64,000 nucleotides of DNA from Umezawaea tangerina (lineage in GTDB: Bacteria > Actinomycetota > Actinomycetes > Mycobacteriales > Pseudonocardiaceae). The notes beneath the pieces are model-generated. The model was not told the origin of the DNA. It ran no database searches and saw only the letters and a program-made list of their open reading frames with translations. The stretch is from positions 1-64,000 of the forward strand of contig NZ_PVTF01000008.1 of NCBI RefSeq assembly GCF_003002815.1, given 5' to 3'. The position numbers and the translations under genes were made by a program. Shown in pieces: positions 1 to 7,548 of the stretch (its first letter is position 1; the number at the start of each line of letters is the position of its first letter).

Positions 1-130
1 ACTACAACACCCGACGGGCCCACAGCGCCCTCGGTGGTCGACCACCGATCAGCCGACTGGCCGCCTAACCGTCAACAACGTCACAAATCACTACACCTAG
101 CGCGCCCCACCCGAGATTGAGGATCTGGCC

Positions 131-1399
131 ATGACGGCTCCCACCCCCGCCGAACGTCCGCTGCTCGTGCTCATCGGCACCGGCATGAGGCTCTACCGCG
201 AGTACCTGCTGCGGTCGATCGGCGCCCACTACCGCGTGCACCTGTTCCTGTCGGCCGAACCCGAGTGGGAGAAGGAGCACGTCACGGGGTGGACCGTCCT
301 GCCCAGCACGACCGACGGCCCGGCGATGGCCGCCGCCGTGCTGGAGCTGCACGCCACCGACCCGGTCGCGGGCGTCCTGTGCTGGGACGAGGTCCGCATC
401 CACGCGGCCGCGTTCGTGGCCGGGGCGCTCGGCGTCCGCAACGGCGACCCGGCGGTCATCTGGCGACTGCGGGACAAGGGGCAGACCCGTGCCGCGCTGG
501 ACGCCGCGGGCGTGGCGCAGCCGCGGTCGATCCCGGTGAAGACCGTGCAGGACGCCGTCGACGCCGCGGCCGAGGTCGGCTACCCGGCCATCCTCAAGCC
601 CCGCGGTCTCGGGGCGAGCCTCGGCGTGATCAAGGTCGGGGACGAGGAGCAGGTCCGCGCGAACTTCGCCTTCACCGAGGGCGCGCGCGGACCCGAGCCG
701 GTCGTGTTCGACACCGACCGGCCGATCCTGGTCGAGGAGTTCGTGTCGGGGGAGGAGATCAGCGTCGACTCCGTCGTGCGCGAGGGCAAGGTGACGCCGC
801 TGTTCGTCGGCCGCAAGGTCGTCGGCTACCCGCCCTACGCCGAGGAGATCGGCCACTTCGTCGACGCCGCCGACCCGTTGCTCACCGACCCTGTGCTCCG
901 GGCGGCCCTCCAAGAGACCCACGAGGCGCTCGGCTTCACCGACGGCATCACCCACTCCGAGTTCATGCTCACCGCCGACGGCCCGAAGGTCATCGAGGTC
1001 AACGGGCGCCTCGGCGGCGACATGATCCCCTACCTCGGCCTGCTCGCCACCGGCATCGACCCCGGCCTCGCCGCCGCGGCCGCCGCCACCGGCGCCGAAG
1101 CCGACCTCACCCCCACCGCGAACCGGGTCGCGGGCATCCGCTTCTTCTACGTCGAGGAGGAGGACACCACCCTGGGCTCGCTCGGCTTCGACGAGACCGC
1201 ACTGCCCGAAGGCCTCGACAAGGTGGTCGTCGTCGCCCAGCCCGGCGCCGTCGTCTCCCCGCCGCCGAAGGGCACCGTGTGGGGCCGCATCGCGTTCGCC
1301 ATCGCCGTCGGCGAGTCCCGCGACCAGGTCACCCGACGCCTCGACGCCGCCGAGTCCGCCCTCGACGTCGTCCCCGCCCTGGAGTCCGTGCCCGCCTGA
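131..1399 (+). CDS. ATP-grasp domain carboxylate-amine ligase-like protein
   Basis: A 422-residue protein of the ATP-grasp superfamily, whose members use ATP to join a carboxylate to an amine or thiol through an acyl-phosphate. The N-terminal third looks like a Rossmann-like pre-ATP-grasp domain. The ATP-binding part is seen around residues 152-170 (AILKPRGLGASLG) and the metal-binding part around 276-300 (EFML..., then VIEVNGRLGGD). The closest style is the carbamoyl-phosphate-synthase-large-chain-like or BL00235/CARNS1-like group that makes dipeptides or modifies amino acids. The substrate cannot be read from sequence. The ATG at 131 follows a GAGG about 9 bases upstream. The gene stands alone and is convergent with the sirtuin, with a shared hairpin between them. 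Confidence 0.85.
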   Translation: MTAPTPAERPLLVLIGTGMRLYREYLLRSIGAHYRVHLFLSAEPEWEKEHVTGWTVLPSTTDGPAMAAAVLELHATDPVAGVLCWDEVRIHAAAFVAGALGVRNGDPAVIWRLRDKGQTRAALDAAGVAQPRSIPVKTVQDAVDAAAEVGYPAILKPRGLGASLGVIKVGDEEQVRANFAFTEGARGPEPVVFDTDRPILVEEFVSGEEISVDSVVREGKVTPLFVGRKVVGYPPYAEEIGHFVDAADPLLTDPVLRAALQETHEALGFTDGITHSEFMLTADGPKVIEVNGRLGGDMIPYLGLLATGIDPGLAAAAAATGAEADLTPTANRVAGIRFFYVEEEDTTLGSLGFDETALPEGLDKVVVVAQPGAVVSPPPKGTVWGRIAFAIAVGESRDQVTRRLDAAESALDVVPALESVPA

Positions 1400-1407
1400 C
1401 CCGGACT

Positions 1408-1440
1408 GGGTCCGGTCACCCCGCCGCGGTGACCGGACCC
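1408..1440. terminator. Bidirectional hairpin terminator
   Basis: Perfect 13-bp inverted repeat (arms 1408-1420 and 1428-1440, GGGTCCGGTCACC) with a 7-base loop, between the convergent ATP-grasp and sirtuin genes. It overlaps the last codons of the sirtuin. There is no U-tract, as is usual in high-GC actinobacteria. Confidence 0.7.
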
Positions 1441-2324
1441 TCCGGCCGGTCCACCCCGAGCCGTCGGGTCAGGTCGGTGAGCGCCTGGCCGAGGGGGAGG
1501 TCGACGCGGGTGGTGGCGTAGGGGTCGCCGCGGGTCTCGCCGCGGTTGACGATGAGGACCTGCTTGCCGGTCTTGGCGGCGTGCCGGACGAACCGGAGGC
1601 CGGACATGACGGTCAGCGAGGAGCCCAGCACCAGCAGGGCCTCGGCGTCGTCGACGAGTCGGTAGCACTGGTCCACGCGGGGGCGGGGGACGTTCTCGCC
1701 GAAGAACACGACGTCCGGTTTGAGCACGCCGGAGCAGTCCGCGCACGGGACCGGGGTGAAGGTGCGGACGACGTCGTCGGGCAGCTCCACGTCGCCGTCG
1801 GGGTTGATCCGGGTGGCGGTGCCCTCGAACGCGGGGTTGGCCGCGCGCAGCCTGCGGTCGAGGGTCTCGCGGTCGCTGGTCCGGCGGCAGTCCAGGCAGA
1901 TCACCCGGTCCAGGCTGCCGTGCAGCTCCACCACGTCCGGCGCGCCCGCGGCCTGGTGCAGGCCGTCGACGTTCTGGGTGATGATCCCGGACAGGTGGCC
2001 ACCGGCGTGCAGGGCGGTGACGGCGCGGTGGCCGTCGTTCGGCGCGGCGCGGGCGATCGTGCGCCAGCCGAGGTGGCTGCGCGCCCAGTACCGCCGTCGG
2101 CCGTCCGGGTTCCCGGTGAACTCCTCGTAGGTCATCGGCGTGTGCCTGCGCAGGCTGCCCTGCGCGCCGCGGTAGTCCGGGATGCCCGACTCGGTGGACA
2201 GCCCGGCGCCGCTGAGCACGACGACCCGGCCCCGCGCGACGGTCCGCACCACCTCGTCGAGGTCGGTCGTCCTGGGCAGGGGCGCCCCGGTGGACGCCCA
2301 GCTGAGGGTTGGTCTTGTCCGCAC
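1416..2324 (-). CDS. Sir2-family NAD-dependent protein deacylase
   Basis: A 302-residue sirtuin. It would remove acetyl or other acyl groups from lysines of cytoplasmic proteins, consuming NAD+ and releasing nicotinamide and O-acyl-ADP-ribose. Visible signatures are the NAD-binding GAGLSTESGIPDYRG at residues 39-53, TQNVDGLH at 116-123, the catalytic His at about 135 (ELHGS), and the structural zinc site CLDC (143-146) with CADC (194-197). KPDVVFFGE at 202-210 and GSSLTV near 234 complete the fold. The GTG at 2324 is used because the core would otherwise lose its lead-in; there is no strong ribosome-binding site. It lies 18 bp after the membrane-anchored protein gene on the same strand, so co-transcription is possible. 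This looks like a bacterial class II-like sirtuin; the target protein is unknown. Confidence 0.95.
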   Translation of the reverse strand: MRTRPTLSWASTGAPLPRTTDLDEVVRTVARGRVVVLSGAGLSTESGIPDYRGAQGSLRRHTPMTYEEFTGNPDGRRRYWARSHLGWRTIARAAPNDGHRAVTALHAGGHLSGIITQNVDGLHQAAGAPDVVELHGSLDRVICLDCRRTSDRETLDRRLRAANPAFEGTATRINPDGDVELPDDVVRTFTPVPCADCSGVLKPDVVFFGENVPRPRVDQCYRLVDDAEALLVLGSSLTVMSGLRFVRHAAKTGKQVLIVNRGETRGDPYATTRVDLPLGQALTDLTRRLGVDRPEGPVTAAG

Positions 2325-2342
2325 CCCACGAGCGTACGTACG

Positions 2343-2834
2343 TCAGGCGGTCTCGGAGATCCGCACGGCCGTCGCGGTGTCCCCGGTGGTGGTCGCGACG
2401 ACGGTGACGGTGTCGCCCGCGGCGATGTCGGCGGCGCTCCCGGTGGCCATGCCCGCGCCCGGCGCGGTGGCGGCGGCGAACACGGTGGCCGAGTCGATGA
2501 CGTAGGTCCTGGTGTACCCGTCGGTGCTGGTCGCGGTGAGCGACGTGGCGGTGATCGCGGTGACGGCGCCGGTCTGCATCTCGCCGTGCGACACGCCCGA
2601 CAGCAGGTCGTTCGCGCCACCGGGTCCACCGCCGGTCCCGCCGGGGCCCATGCCCGCTGGTGCCTGGCCGATCGCCGACGACGTGTCGGAGCCGGAGGTC
2701 GCCCAGACCGCGGCACCACCGCCACCGGCGATGACGAGCGCGACGGCCGCGGCGACGACCCCCTGGCGGACCTTCGACCGCGGGGCCTTCGGCTGCCGGG
2801 GCGCGGGCGGGGTGAACTGCTCGGTCGTGGTCAT
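2343..2834 (-). CDS. Single-pass membrane or exported protein, DUF5666-like
   Basis: A 163-residue protein with a proline-rich cytoplasmic N-terminus, one hydrophobic segment at about residues 24-45 (ending GGGGAAVWA) and an extracytoplasmic C-terminal half of short beta-strand phrases (GAVTAITATSLTATSTDGYTR...TVVATT). That layout resembles small DUF5666-type surface proteins with an OB-like beta barrel. It is not an enzyme I can name. The ATG at 2834 is chosen over an upstream start because GAGGAG lies 7-8 bases before it. A Gly/Pro/Met-rich linker follows the membrane segment. It lies upstream of the sirtuin on the same strand with only an 18-bp gap; whether the two are functionally linked is unclear. 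Confidence 0.7.
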   Translation of the reverse strand: MTTTEQFTPPAPRQPKAPRSKVRQGVVAAAVALVIAGGGGAAVWATSGSDTSSAIGQAPAGMGPGGTGGGPGGANDLLSGVSHGEMQTGAVTAITATSLTATSTDGYTRTYVIDSATVFAAATAPGAGMATGSAADIAAGDTVTVVATTTGDTATAVRISETA

Positions 2835-2944
2835 CGGGTGCTCCTCGTGGTCGGCTCTGCTGAGGACCACGGTCCCGGCCGCCGCTGTGCCCGCCCTGTG
2901 CGTTGCACGGGCGCGGCCTGTGCGACCACGTCCGGTGCGGGTGA

Positions 2945-2987
2945 TGACCGGGTGGAGGTCGGTGCCGTCACGACCTCCACCCGGTCA
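2945..2987 (-). terminator. Strong hairpin terminator
   Basis: Perfect 17-bp inverted repeat (2945-2961 with 2971-2987, 9-base loop) immediately downstream of the small helical protein gene on the minus strand. It also insulates the membrane protein gene further on. Confidence 0.75.
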
Positions 2988-2993
2988 CGCGCG

Positions 2994-3218
2994 TCACTTG
3001 GCGGCGGTGCCCAGGTCGGCGAGCGCGGCCGCGAGCTTGAAGTACTTGTTGGTGCCCAGGTCGCGCACGGTCTTGATGCCGAACGCGGCCTCCAGCTTCT
3101 CCGCGTCGCCATCGCTGACGCCCGCGAGGGCGGCGACCGGCGCGTCGAGGACCTCGGCGACCGTCAGGTTCTCGTAGGCCTTGTCGAGCTGCTTGTCCAG
3201 GTCGGCGGTGATGGCCAT
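2994..3218 (-). CDS. Small helix-rich protein with a helix-hairpin-helix-like pattern
   Basis: A 74-residue protein. The sequence alternates short helices with glycine-containing turns (VAEVLDAPVAALAGVSDGDAEKL then FGIKTVRDLG). This is like the DUF4332 or helix-hairpin-helix repeats seen in DNA-associated and scaffold proteins. No catalytic residues are visible. The ATG at 3218 has GGAAGG 9 bases upstream, better placed than the GTG three codons earlier. It has its own terminator and is divergent from the polyphosphate kinase. The intervening 125 bp carries a small inverted repeat (TCACC...GGTGA, near 3260) that could be an operator. The function is unknown. Confidence 0.75.
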   Translation of the reverse strand: MAITADLDKQLDKAYENLTVAEVLDAPVAALAGVSDGDAEKLEAAFGIKTVRDLGTNKYFKLAAALADLGTAAK

Positions 3219-3343
3219 GCTGCACACCCTTCCGTGAAGTTGATCAAGCTGAAGGGTTCACCTTATCGGGTGACGCGTTGTGGTCGGCGCCAGCCTGGTG
3301 CGGAGAGGTATGACCAGCGACATGCCGGGGTAACACCGACGGT

Positions 3344-4300
3344 ATGCGCCCTTTGCCCGACGTGCCCGCTCTGCTCGCCGAGTTCGAGGTCGACGACACC
3401 GACCGGGACGACCCCGTGCTGCTGCACCGCGGCGGAGCCCCGGTGGACACGTGGCGGCAGAACTACCCGTACGACGAGCGGATGTCGCGCGAGGAGTACG
3501 ACCGCGAGAAGCGGCTCCTCCAGATCGAGCTCCTGAAGCTCCAGTACTGGATCAAGGAGACCGGGCAGCGGCTCGTCGTGGTGTTCGAAGGGCGCGACGC
3601 GGCGGGCAAGGGCGGGACGATCAAGCGCTTCACCGAGCACCTGAACCCGCGCGGCGCGCACGTCGTGGCGCTGGAGAAACCGTCCGAACGCGAACGCACC
3701 CAGTGGTACTTCCAGCGGTACGTGGAACACCTGCCCGCCGCCGGGGAGATGGTCCTGTTCGACCGGTCCTGGTACAACCGGGCCGGGGTGGAACGGGTGA
3801 TGGGGTTCTGCACCGAGGCGGAGTACGAGCGGTTCCTGGTGCAGGCGCCCGCCTTCGAGCACATGCTGGTGGACGACGGCGTGCTGCTGGTGAAGTTCTG
3901 GTTCTCGGTGTCGCAGGACGAACAGCGCACCCGGTTCGTGATCCGGCAGGTGGACCCGGTGCGGCAGTGGAAGCTGAGCCCGATGGACCTGGAGTCGCTG
4001 GACAAGTGGGACGACTACACGTCGGCGAAAGTGGCGATGTTCCGGGAGACCGACACGGCGAAAGCACCGTGGACGGTGGTGAAGAGCAACGACAAGAAGA
4101 GGGCGCGGTTGGAGGCGATGAGGAGCTTGTTGGTGCGGTACGAGTACGAGGATCGGGATGAGGAGGTGGTGGGGAGGCCGGATACGAGGATTGTTGGGGC
4201 GGCGGCGACGTTGTTGGAGTCGGGGGAGGATGAGACGGATCTGTCGCCTACGCCTTTGCATCACGGTGGGGAGGTGATGGGGATTGGGTTGCATCCGTAG
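3344..4300 (+). CDS. ppk2: Polyphosphate kinase 2 family protein
   Basis: A 318-residue PPK2 enzyme, which moves phosphate between polyphosphate and nucleotides (NDP/NTP, or NMP/NDP in some subclasses). Motifs: Walker A GRDAAGKGGT at residues 83-92, lid-module basic residues in PSERERTQWYFQRYVEHLP, Walker B LFDRSWYNRAG at 138-148, and the conserved RQVDPVRQWKLSPMD...W block. Single-domain length and the N-terminal RKxLQIELLKLQYW helix are typical of the subclass that phosphorylates nucleoside diphosphates. An oddity is that codon choice changes abruptly toward the 3' end. About 25 of the first 50 codons end in C, but only 1 of the last 50 does, and those end in G or T instead. The repeat element begins about 30 bp past the stop. 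Confidence 0.95.
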   Translation: MRPLPDVPALLAEFEVDDTDRDDPVLLHRGGAPVDTWRQNYPYDERMSREEYDREKRLLQIELLKLQYWIKETGQRLVVVFEGRDAAGKGGTIKRFTEHLNPRGAHVVALEKPSERERTQWYFQRYVEHLPAAGEMVLFDRSWYNRAGVERVMGFCTEAEYERFLVQAPAFEHMLVDDGVLLVKFWFSVSQDEQRTRFVIRQVDPVRQWKLSPMDLESLDKWDDYTSAKVAMFRETDTAKAPWTVVKSNDKKRARLEAMRSLLVRYEYEDRDEEVVGRPDTRIVGAAATLLESGEDETDLSPTPLHHGGEVMGIGLHP

Positions 4301-4331
4301 GGGTTGGGGTGTGGGCACTTTGCGTGTGTCG

Positions 4332-4669
4332 GTTGGGTGCTACCAGGTATTGGGGGAAGCCCAGCCCCCGGCGCGCGATTGTCTCAATGCTTGATCTTGC
4401 TTGTCAAGACGATAGGGCTGTCTTGACAAGCAAGATCAAGCAGGAGGGCGCTGTGTATCGGGGGCAGAGGGGGAGTCTGGCTTCGCCAGCATCAGGCTGC
4501 GCCTGACAGGGCATCGGGCTCCGCCCGACAAGGCATCCTTGGCTTCGCCGTTGGACAAGGCATCCGCGCTTCGCGGCGGACAGGGCATCCTTGCTGCGCT
4601 GCGGACAAGGCCCCAGGCGCTTTGCGCCGGATGCGCGCTGGCGGGCTGCGCCCAATGTGGAGGGGTTTG
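4332..4669 (+). repeat. Dispersed structured repeat, copy A
   Basis: First of three copies of a non-coding element, lying between the convergent ppk2 and lipase genes. Order: a lead GGGGAAGCCC...CCCCCGGCGCGCGATTGTCTC; a hairpin at 4388-4442 with a perfect 23-bp stem and a 9-base loop (GATAGGGCT); a linker CAGGAGGGCGCTGTG...GGGGGCAGAGG; an array from about 4478 to 4655 of roughly eight mini-hairpins of the type GGC-TTCG-GCC or CGC-TTCG-GCG, spaced about 23 bases by GACAAGGCATCC-like joints; then a GT-rich tail (TTGTTGG repeats) reaching the lipase stop codon. It has no open frame with normal codon use. It fills the whole gene-free stretch 4301-4697. Confidence 0.9.
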
Positions 4670-4697
4670 CTCGCCTTTGTTGGTTGTTGGTTGTTGG

Positions 4698-5468
4698 TTA
4701 GCAGGCGGGTGCGAGGGCTGGGGAGTCTGCCCAGGCGATTAGTTGGTGATTTAGGGCTTTGTAGACGGTTGGGTCGAAGGCCATTCCGGTGTGGGTGGTG
4801 TGGACTTCCAGGTGTTCTGCGTGGGGGTCGAGGCTGCATTGCCAGGGGACGATGGCGTCTGAGCGGGAGTAGATGGAGAGGGCTGGGGTTTGCAGTGGGG
4901 TGGTGAGGGCGGTGATGTTGGTGTTGTAGCAGGTGCCGGAGAGGCAGTCGGTGTTCATGAGGCCTGGGATGCCGAGGGTGGAGAGGCGGGTGAGGAGGGC
5001 GGCGATGGCCATGACGTCGCGTTGGGCGTTGAGGGGTTCGACTACTGGGCTGCCGAGCATGATGAGGCCGCGGACGAGGTCGGGCCTGCGGGTGGTGAGG
5101 AGGCGGGCCAGGGTGCCGCCGCGGCTTTGGCCGATGAGGACGACCTGGCCGCCGGTGGTTTCGGCATGGGCTTCTAGGCGGCGCTCCAGCTTGTCGACCA
5201 GGTCGGTGGTGCAGCCGACGGTGAAGCCGATGCCGGCGCCGGTGGGGCGGTAGCCGCGGGCGCGGAGCCAGGTGCTGGTGAGGGAGAGGGTGTGGTCGCC
5301 GGGGACGAGCAGGACGCCGAGGCCCTGGCCCTGGGTGGTGTCGACGGTGGTCCAGACGGAGTGGCGGAGCAGGCGGGGGATGCCGAGCATGGCGACGAGC
5401 ACCTGCTCGCGGGCCGCGACCTTCATGGTGTCGAGCGCCCGTTCGGCGATCATGTGGGGTGCCCTCAT
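4698..5468 (-). CDS. Alpha/beta hydrolase (lipase-like)
   Basis: A 256-residue protein with the alpha/beta-hydrolase nucleophile elbow GQSRGG (Ser about 115), a later Asp in SRSDAIVPW (about 204) and a His in HTTHTGMAF (about 226), which form a plausible Ser-Asp-His triad. The N-terminal part carries the oxyanion-side LLVPGDH strand. It would hydrolyse esters; the substrate is unknown. No clear signal peptide is seen, so it is probably cytoplasmic or loosely membrane-associated. The ATG at 5468 is chosen because GAGGAACGGAG precedes it; the open frame extends further upstream without a better start. Codon use is unlike most of the window, with silent sites on the coding strand strongly G-poor, mirroring the skew seen in ppk2's 3' end next to the repeat. 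Confidence 0.8.
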   Translation of the reverse strand: MRAPHMIAERALDTMKVAAREQVLVAMLGIPRLLRHSVWTTVDTTQGQGLGVLLVPGDHTLSLTSTWLRARGYRPTGAGIGFTVGCTTDLVDKLERRLEAHAETTGGQVVLIGQSRGGTLARLLTTRRPDLVRGLIMLGSPVVEPLNAQRDVMAIAALLTRLSTLGIPGLMNTDCLSGTCYNTNITALTTPLQTPALSIYSRSDAIVPWQCSLDPHAEHLEVHTTHTGMAFDPTVYKALNHQLIAWADSPALAPAC

Positions 5469-5568
5469 CGGCCGCTCCGTTCCTCGGACATCGTGCGGAG
5501 TGGCTACCCCGGAAATCCATTTTCGACACCTGCGTGTCTCGTAGCCCGGTATCGCTAGTGTCACGCCG

Positions 5569-6675
5569 GTGGAGAAGGTTCTGCTGGCGGCGGTCATCGT
5601 CCTGGCGACGGCGTACGGCGTGCTGGTGCCGACCCGTGGCGGGGCGCCGGAACGGCCTGGGCGGGGGTGGGCGCGGCATCCGGGGACGTGGCTGCTGGTC
5701 CTGGTGCTGCTGGTCTACCTGAACCAGGTGCTGTTCACCGTGTACGTGCGGCGGGAGTGGGGCGGGGACGTCACGCGTCTTTCGCGGCTGCTGCCGGAGG
5801 GCTGGTTCGCGTTGGCGGACCTGGGGTGGCTGGCGGACCGGTTCCCGGCGCCGGAGCTGCTGCCGTGGACGGTGATGCGCGCGCAGTCGTCGTTGGAGCT
5901 GGCCTTCGCGGTGCTGCTCTACCTGCTGGTGTGCCGCTGGTTCGGGGCCGAGGTGTACCGCAGGGCGGTGCACGCGCGGTGGGCGGTGTCGGCGTCGTTC
6001 ACGGTGACGTTCTGCCTGATCGAGTGGGCGTTGCCGACCCCGTACACGACCGACGACATCGTGATCCGGGTGCTGTCCGGCGTGGTCGTGCCGCTGGCGG
6101 TGAGCAGGCTGTCGGAAGGGCCCGTCGGGCCGCCGCGGCTGGTGCCGTTCGTCGTGTCGGTGGCCGCGATGGGAGCGCTGGTGCTGACCGTGTACGACAC
6201 GGCGCTGCTCTACAACCTCGGCGACCTGGACGACTGGCTGCCGGTGGCCGCGGCGGCGGCGGTCGTGCTGGCGGCGGCCCGCTGGTGGGCGCGTCGGCCC
6301 GCGCCCGCGGCCGGTCCGGCGACGGGCGCGGTCACGTCGTCGCTCGGCTGGTTCCTGGTGCTGTTCCTGGTGCCCTCGCTGCCGCTGCGCTACGGCGTGA
6401 ACTTCGGGACGACGGCGGTGTCGCTGGCGGCCGGTGTGGTGGTCACGGCGGTCGCGCTGCGGCTCGGCTGGCCCAGGCGGCTGCTCGGGTGGTTGGCCGC
6501 GGCCGCCGTGGCGGGTGTCGGCGGAGCGGTGCTGGGCTACCTGCTGGCGAGCGGCTACCACGAGGCGCGGCTGCTCGCGGCGGCCGCGGGGTTCCTGCTG
6601 GCGGGCGGTGCGGTGTGCGCGGCGGCCGACCGGTGGTCGACGGCCGCCGCGCACGAGGAGCCCGCTAACGCCTGA
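5569..6675 (+). CDS. Polytopic membrane protein of unknown function
   Basis: A 368-residue integral membrane protein with about nine or ten hydrophobic segments. The first is at residues 3-20, followed by clear segments near 42-60, 110-125, 140-156, 160-175, 190-205, 222-240, 260-275, 285-300 and 310-360. There is no signature motif for a transporter, kinase or glycosyltransferase that I can identify. The GTG at 5569 is the first in-frame start and overlaps no promoter of the divergent lipase gene (100-bp gap). The 3' end overlaps the convergent hydrolase gene by 11 bp. The function is unknown. Confidence 0.8.
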   Translation: MEKVLLAAVIVLATAYGVLVPTRGGAPERPGRGWARHPGTWLLVLVLLVYLNQVLFTVYVRREWGGDVTRLSRLLPEGWFALADLGWLADRFPAPELLPWTVMRAQSSLELAFAVLLYLLVCRWFGAEVYRRAVHARWAVSASFTVTFCLIEWALPTPYTTDDIVIRVLSGVVVPLAVSRLSEGPVGPPRLVPFVVSVAAMGALVLTVYDTALLYNLGDLDDWLPVAAAAAVVLAAARWWARRPAPAAGPATGAVTSSLGWFLVLFLVPSLPLRYGVNFGTTAVSLAAGVVVTAVALRLGWPRRLLGWLAAAAVAGVGGAVLGYLLASGYHEARLLAAAAGFLLAGGAVCAAADRWSTAAAHEEPANA

Positions 6676-7537
6676 GCTTCTCGCCGAGCCAGGCCACCAG
6701 GTCGCCGGTGACCTCCTCGCGGTTGGTCTCGTTGAGGATCTCGTGCCGCGCGCCCGCGTAGACCTTGGTCGTGAGGTCCTTCGTGCCCGCCTGGCGCAGC
6801 CGGTCGGCCAGCGCGTGCAGCAGCGCCAGGTCGCCGTTGACCGGGTCCTGGTCGCCGACGGCCAGGTACACGGGCAGGTCGGGGCGGACGTCGGCCAGCC
6901 GCGCGGGGTCGGCGGTGGAGCGCAGGCCGACGAACATGGCGCGCACGGACTCGCCGTCCAGGCCGAAGCCGCACGCGGGGTCGGCCACGTAGGCGTCGAC
7001 CTGGGCCTCGTCGCGGCTGAGCCAGTCGTACTCGGTGCGGGCGGGCTGGAAGGCGCCGTTGAACATCGCCAGGTCCAGCGGGGCGTCGAGGTCCAGCGCC
7101 GGTTCGAGCAGGTCGATGGCCGCGGTGCCGGTGAGCGCGACGGCGTCGACGCTCCCGCTGCCGGTGAGCAGGTACTGCTGGGCGGCGAACGACCCCATGC
7201 TGTGCGCCACCAGCCCGACCGGCGGGTCCGGGTGCTCGGCGTGGATCCGGGCGTTCAGCACACCGACCTCCTCGACCAGCGCGGACCAGCCGTCCGGGCC
7301 GAGGACGCCGTGCTGCTCCGGTGACGGGGCGCTGGCGCCGTGGCCGCGCTGGTCGTGGCCGTACACGACGACACCCGCCGCGGTGAGGGCCTCGGCGAGC
7401 CCGGCGTAGCGCAGGACGTGCTCGCCCATGCCGTGCAGGACCTGGACCGCGGCGACCGGCGCACCGGCCGGGTCCCAGCGGTATCCGACGAGGTCCTGGC
7501 CGTCGCGGCCGGTGAAGTGGAACGTCTCGGTGGGCAT
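6665..7537 (-). CDS. Alpha/beta hydrolase, monoacylglycerol-lipase type
   Basis: A 290-residue serine hydrolase of the lysophospholipase/monoacylglycerol lipase group (Hydrolase_4). Signatures: oxyanion-hole region VQVLHGMGEHVLRY near residue 30, YGHDQRGHGAS near 57, nucleophile elbow AHSMGS near 112, Asp in VGDQDPVNG near 232 and His in GARHEILNE near 262. It would release fatty acid from monoacylglycerol or related lipids. The ATG at 7537 has GAGG 7 bases upstream; an ATG two codons earlier is the alternative. It begins only 11 bp after the stop of the acyl-CoA synthetase gene, so the pair is one operon in which freed fatty acids could be activated to acyl-CoA. Confidence 0.9.
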   Translation of the reverse strand: MPTETFHFTGRDGQDLVGYRWDPAGAPVAAVQVLHGMGEHVLRYAGLAEALTAAGVVVYGHDQRGHGASAPSPEQHGVLGPDGWSALVEEVGVLNARIHAEHPDPPVGLVAHSMGSFAAQQYLLTGSGSVDAVALTGTAAIDLLEPALDLDAPLDLAMFNGAFQPARTEYDWLSRDEAQVDAYVADPACGFGLDGESVRAMFVGLRSTADPARLADVRPDLPVYLAVGDQDPVNGDLALLHALADRLRQAGTKDLTTKVYAGARHEILNETNREEVTGDLVAWLGEKLRR

Positions 7538-7548
7538 CGGCATCCTCG

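Noticed and set aside
4478-4655. The evenly spaced units inside the repeat element looked like a CRISPR array
   Set aside because: Units are self-complementary mini-hairpins of about 23 bases with no unique spacers of constant length, and no cas genes are near.
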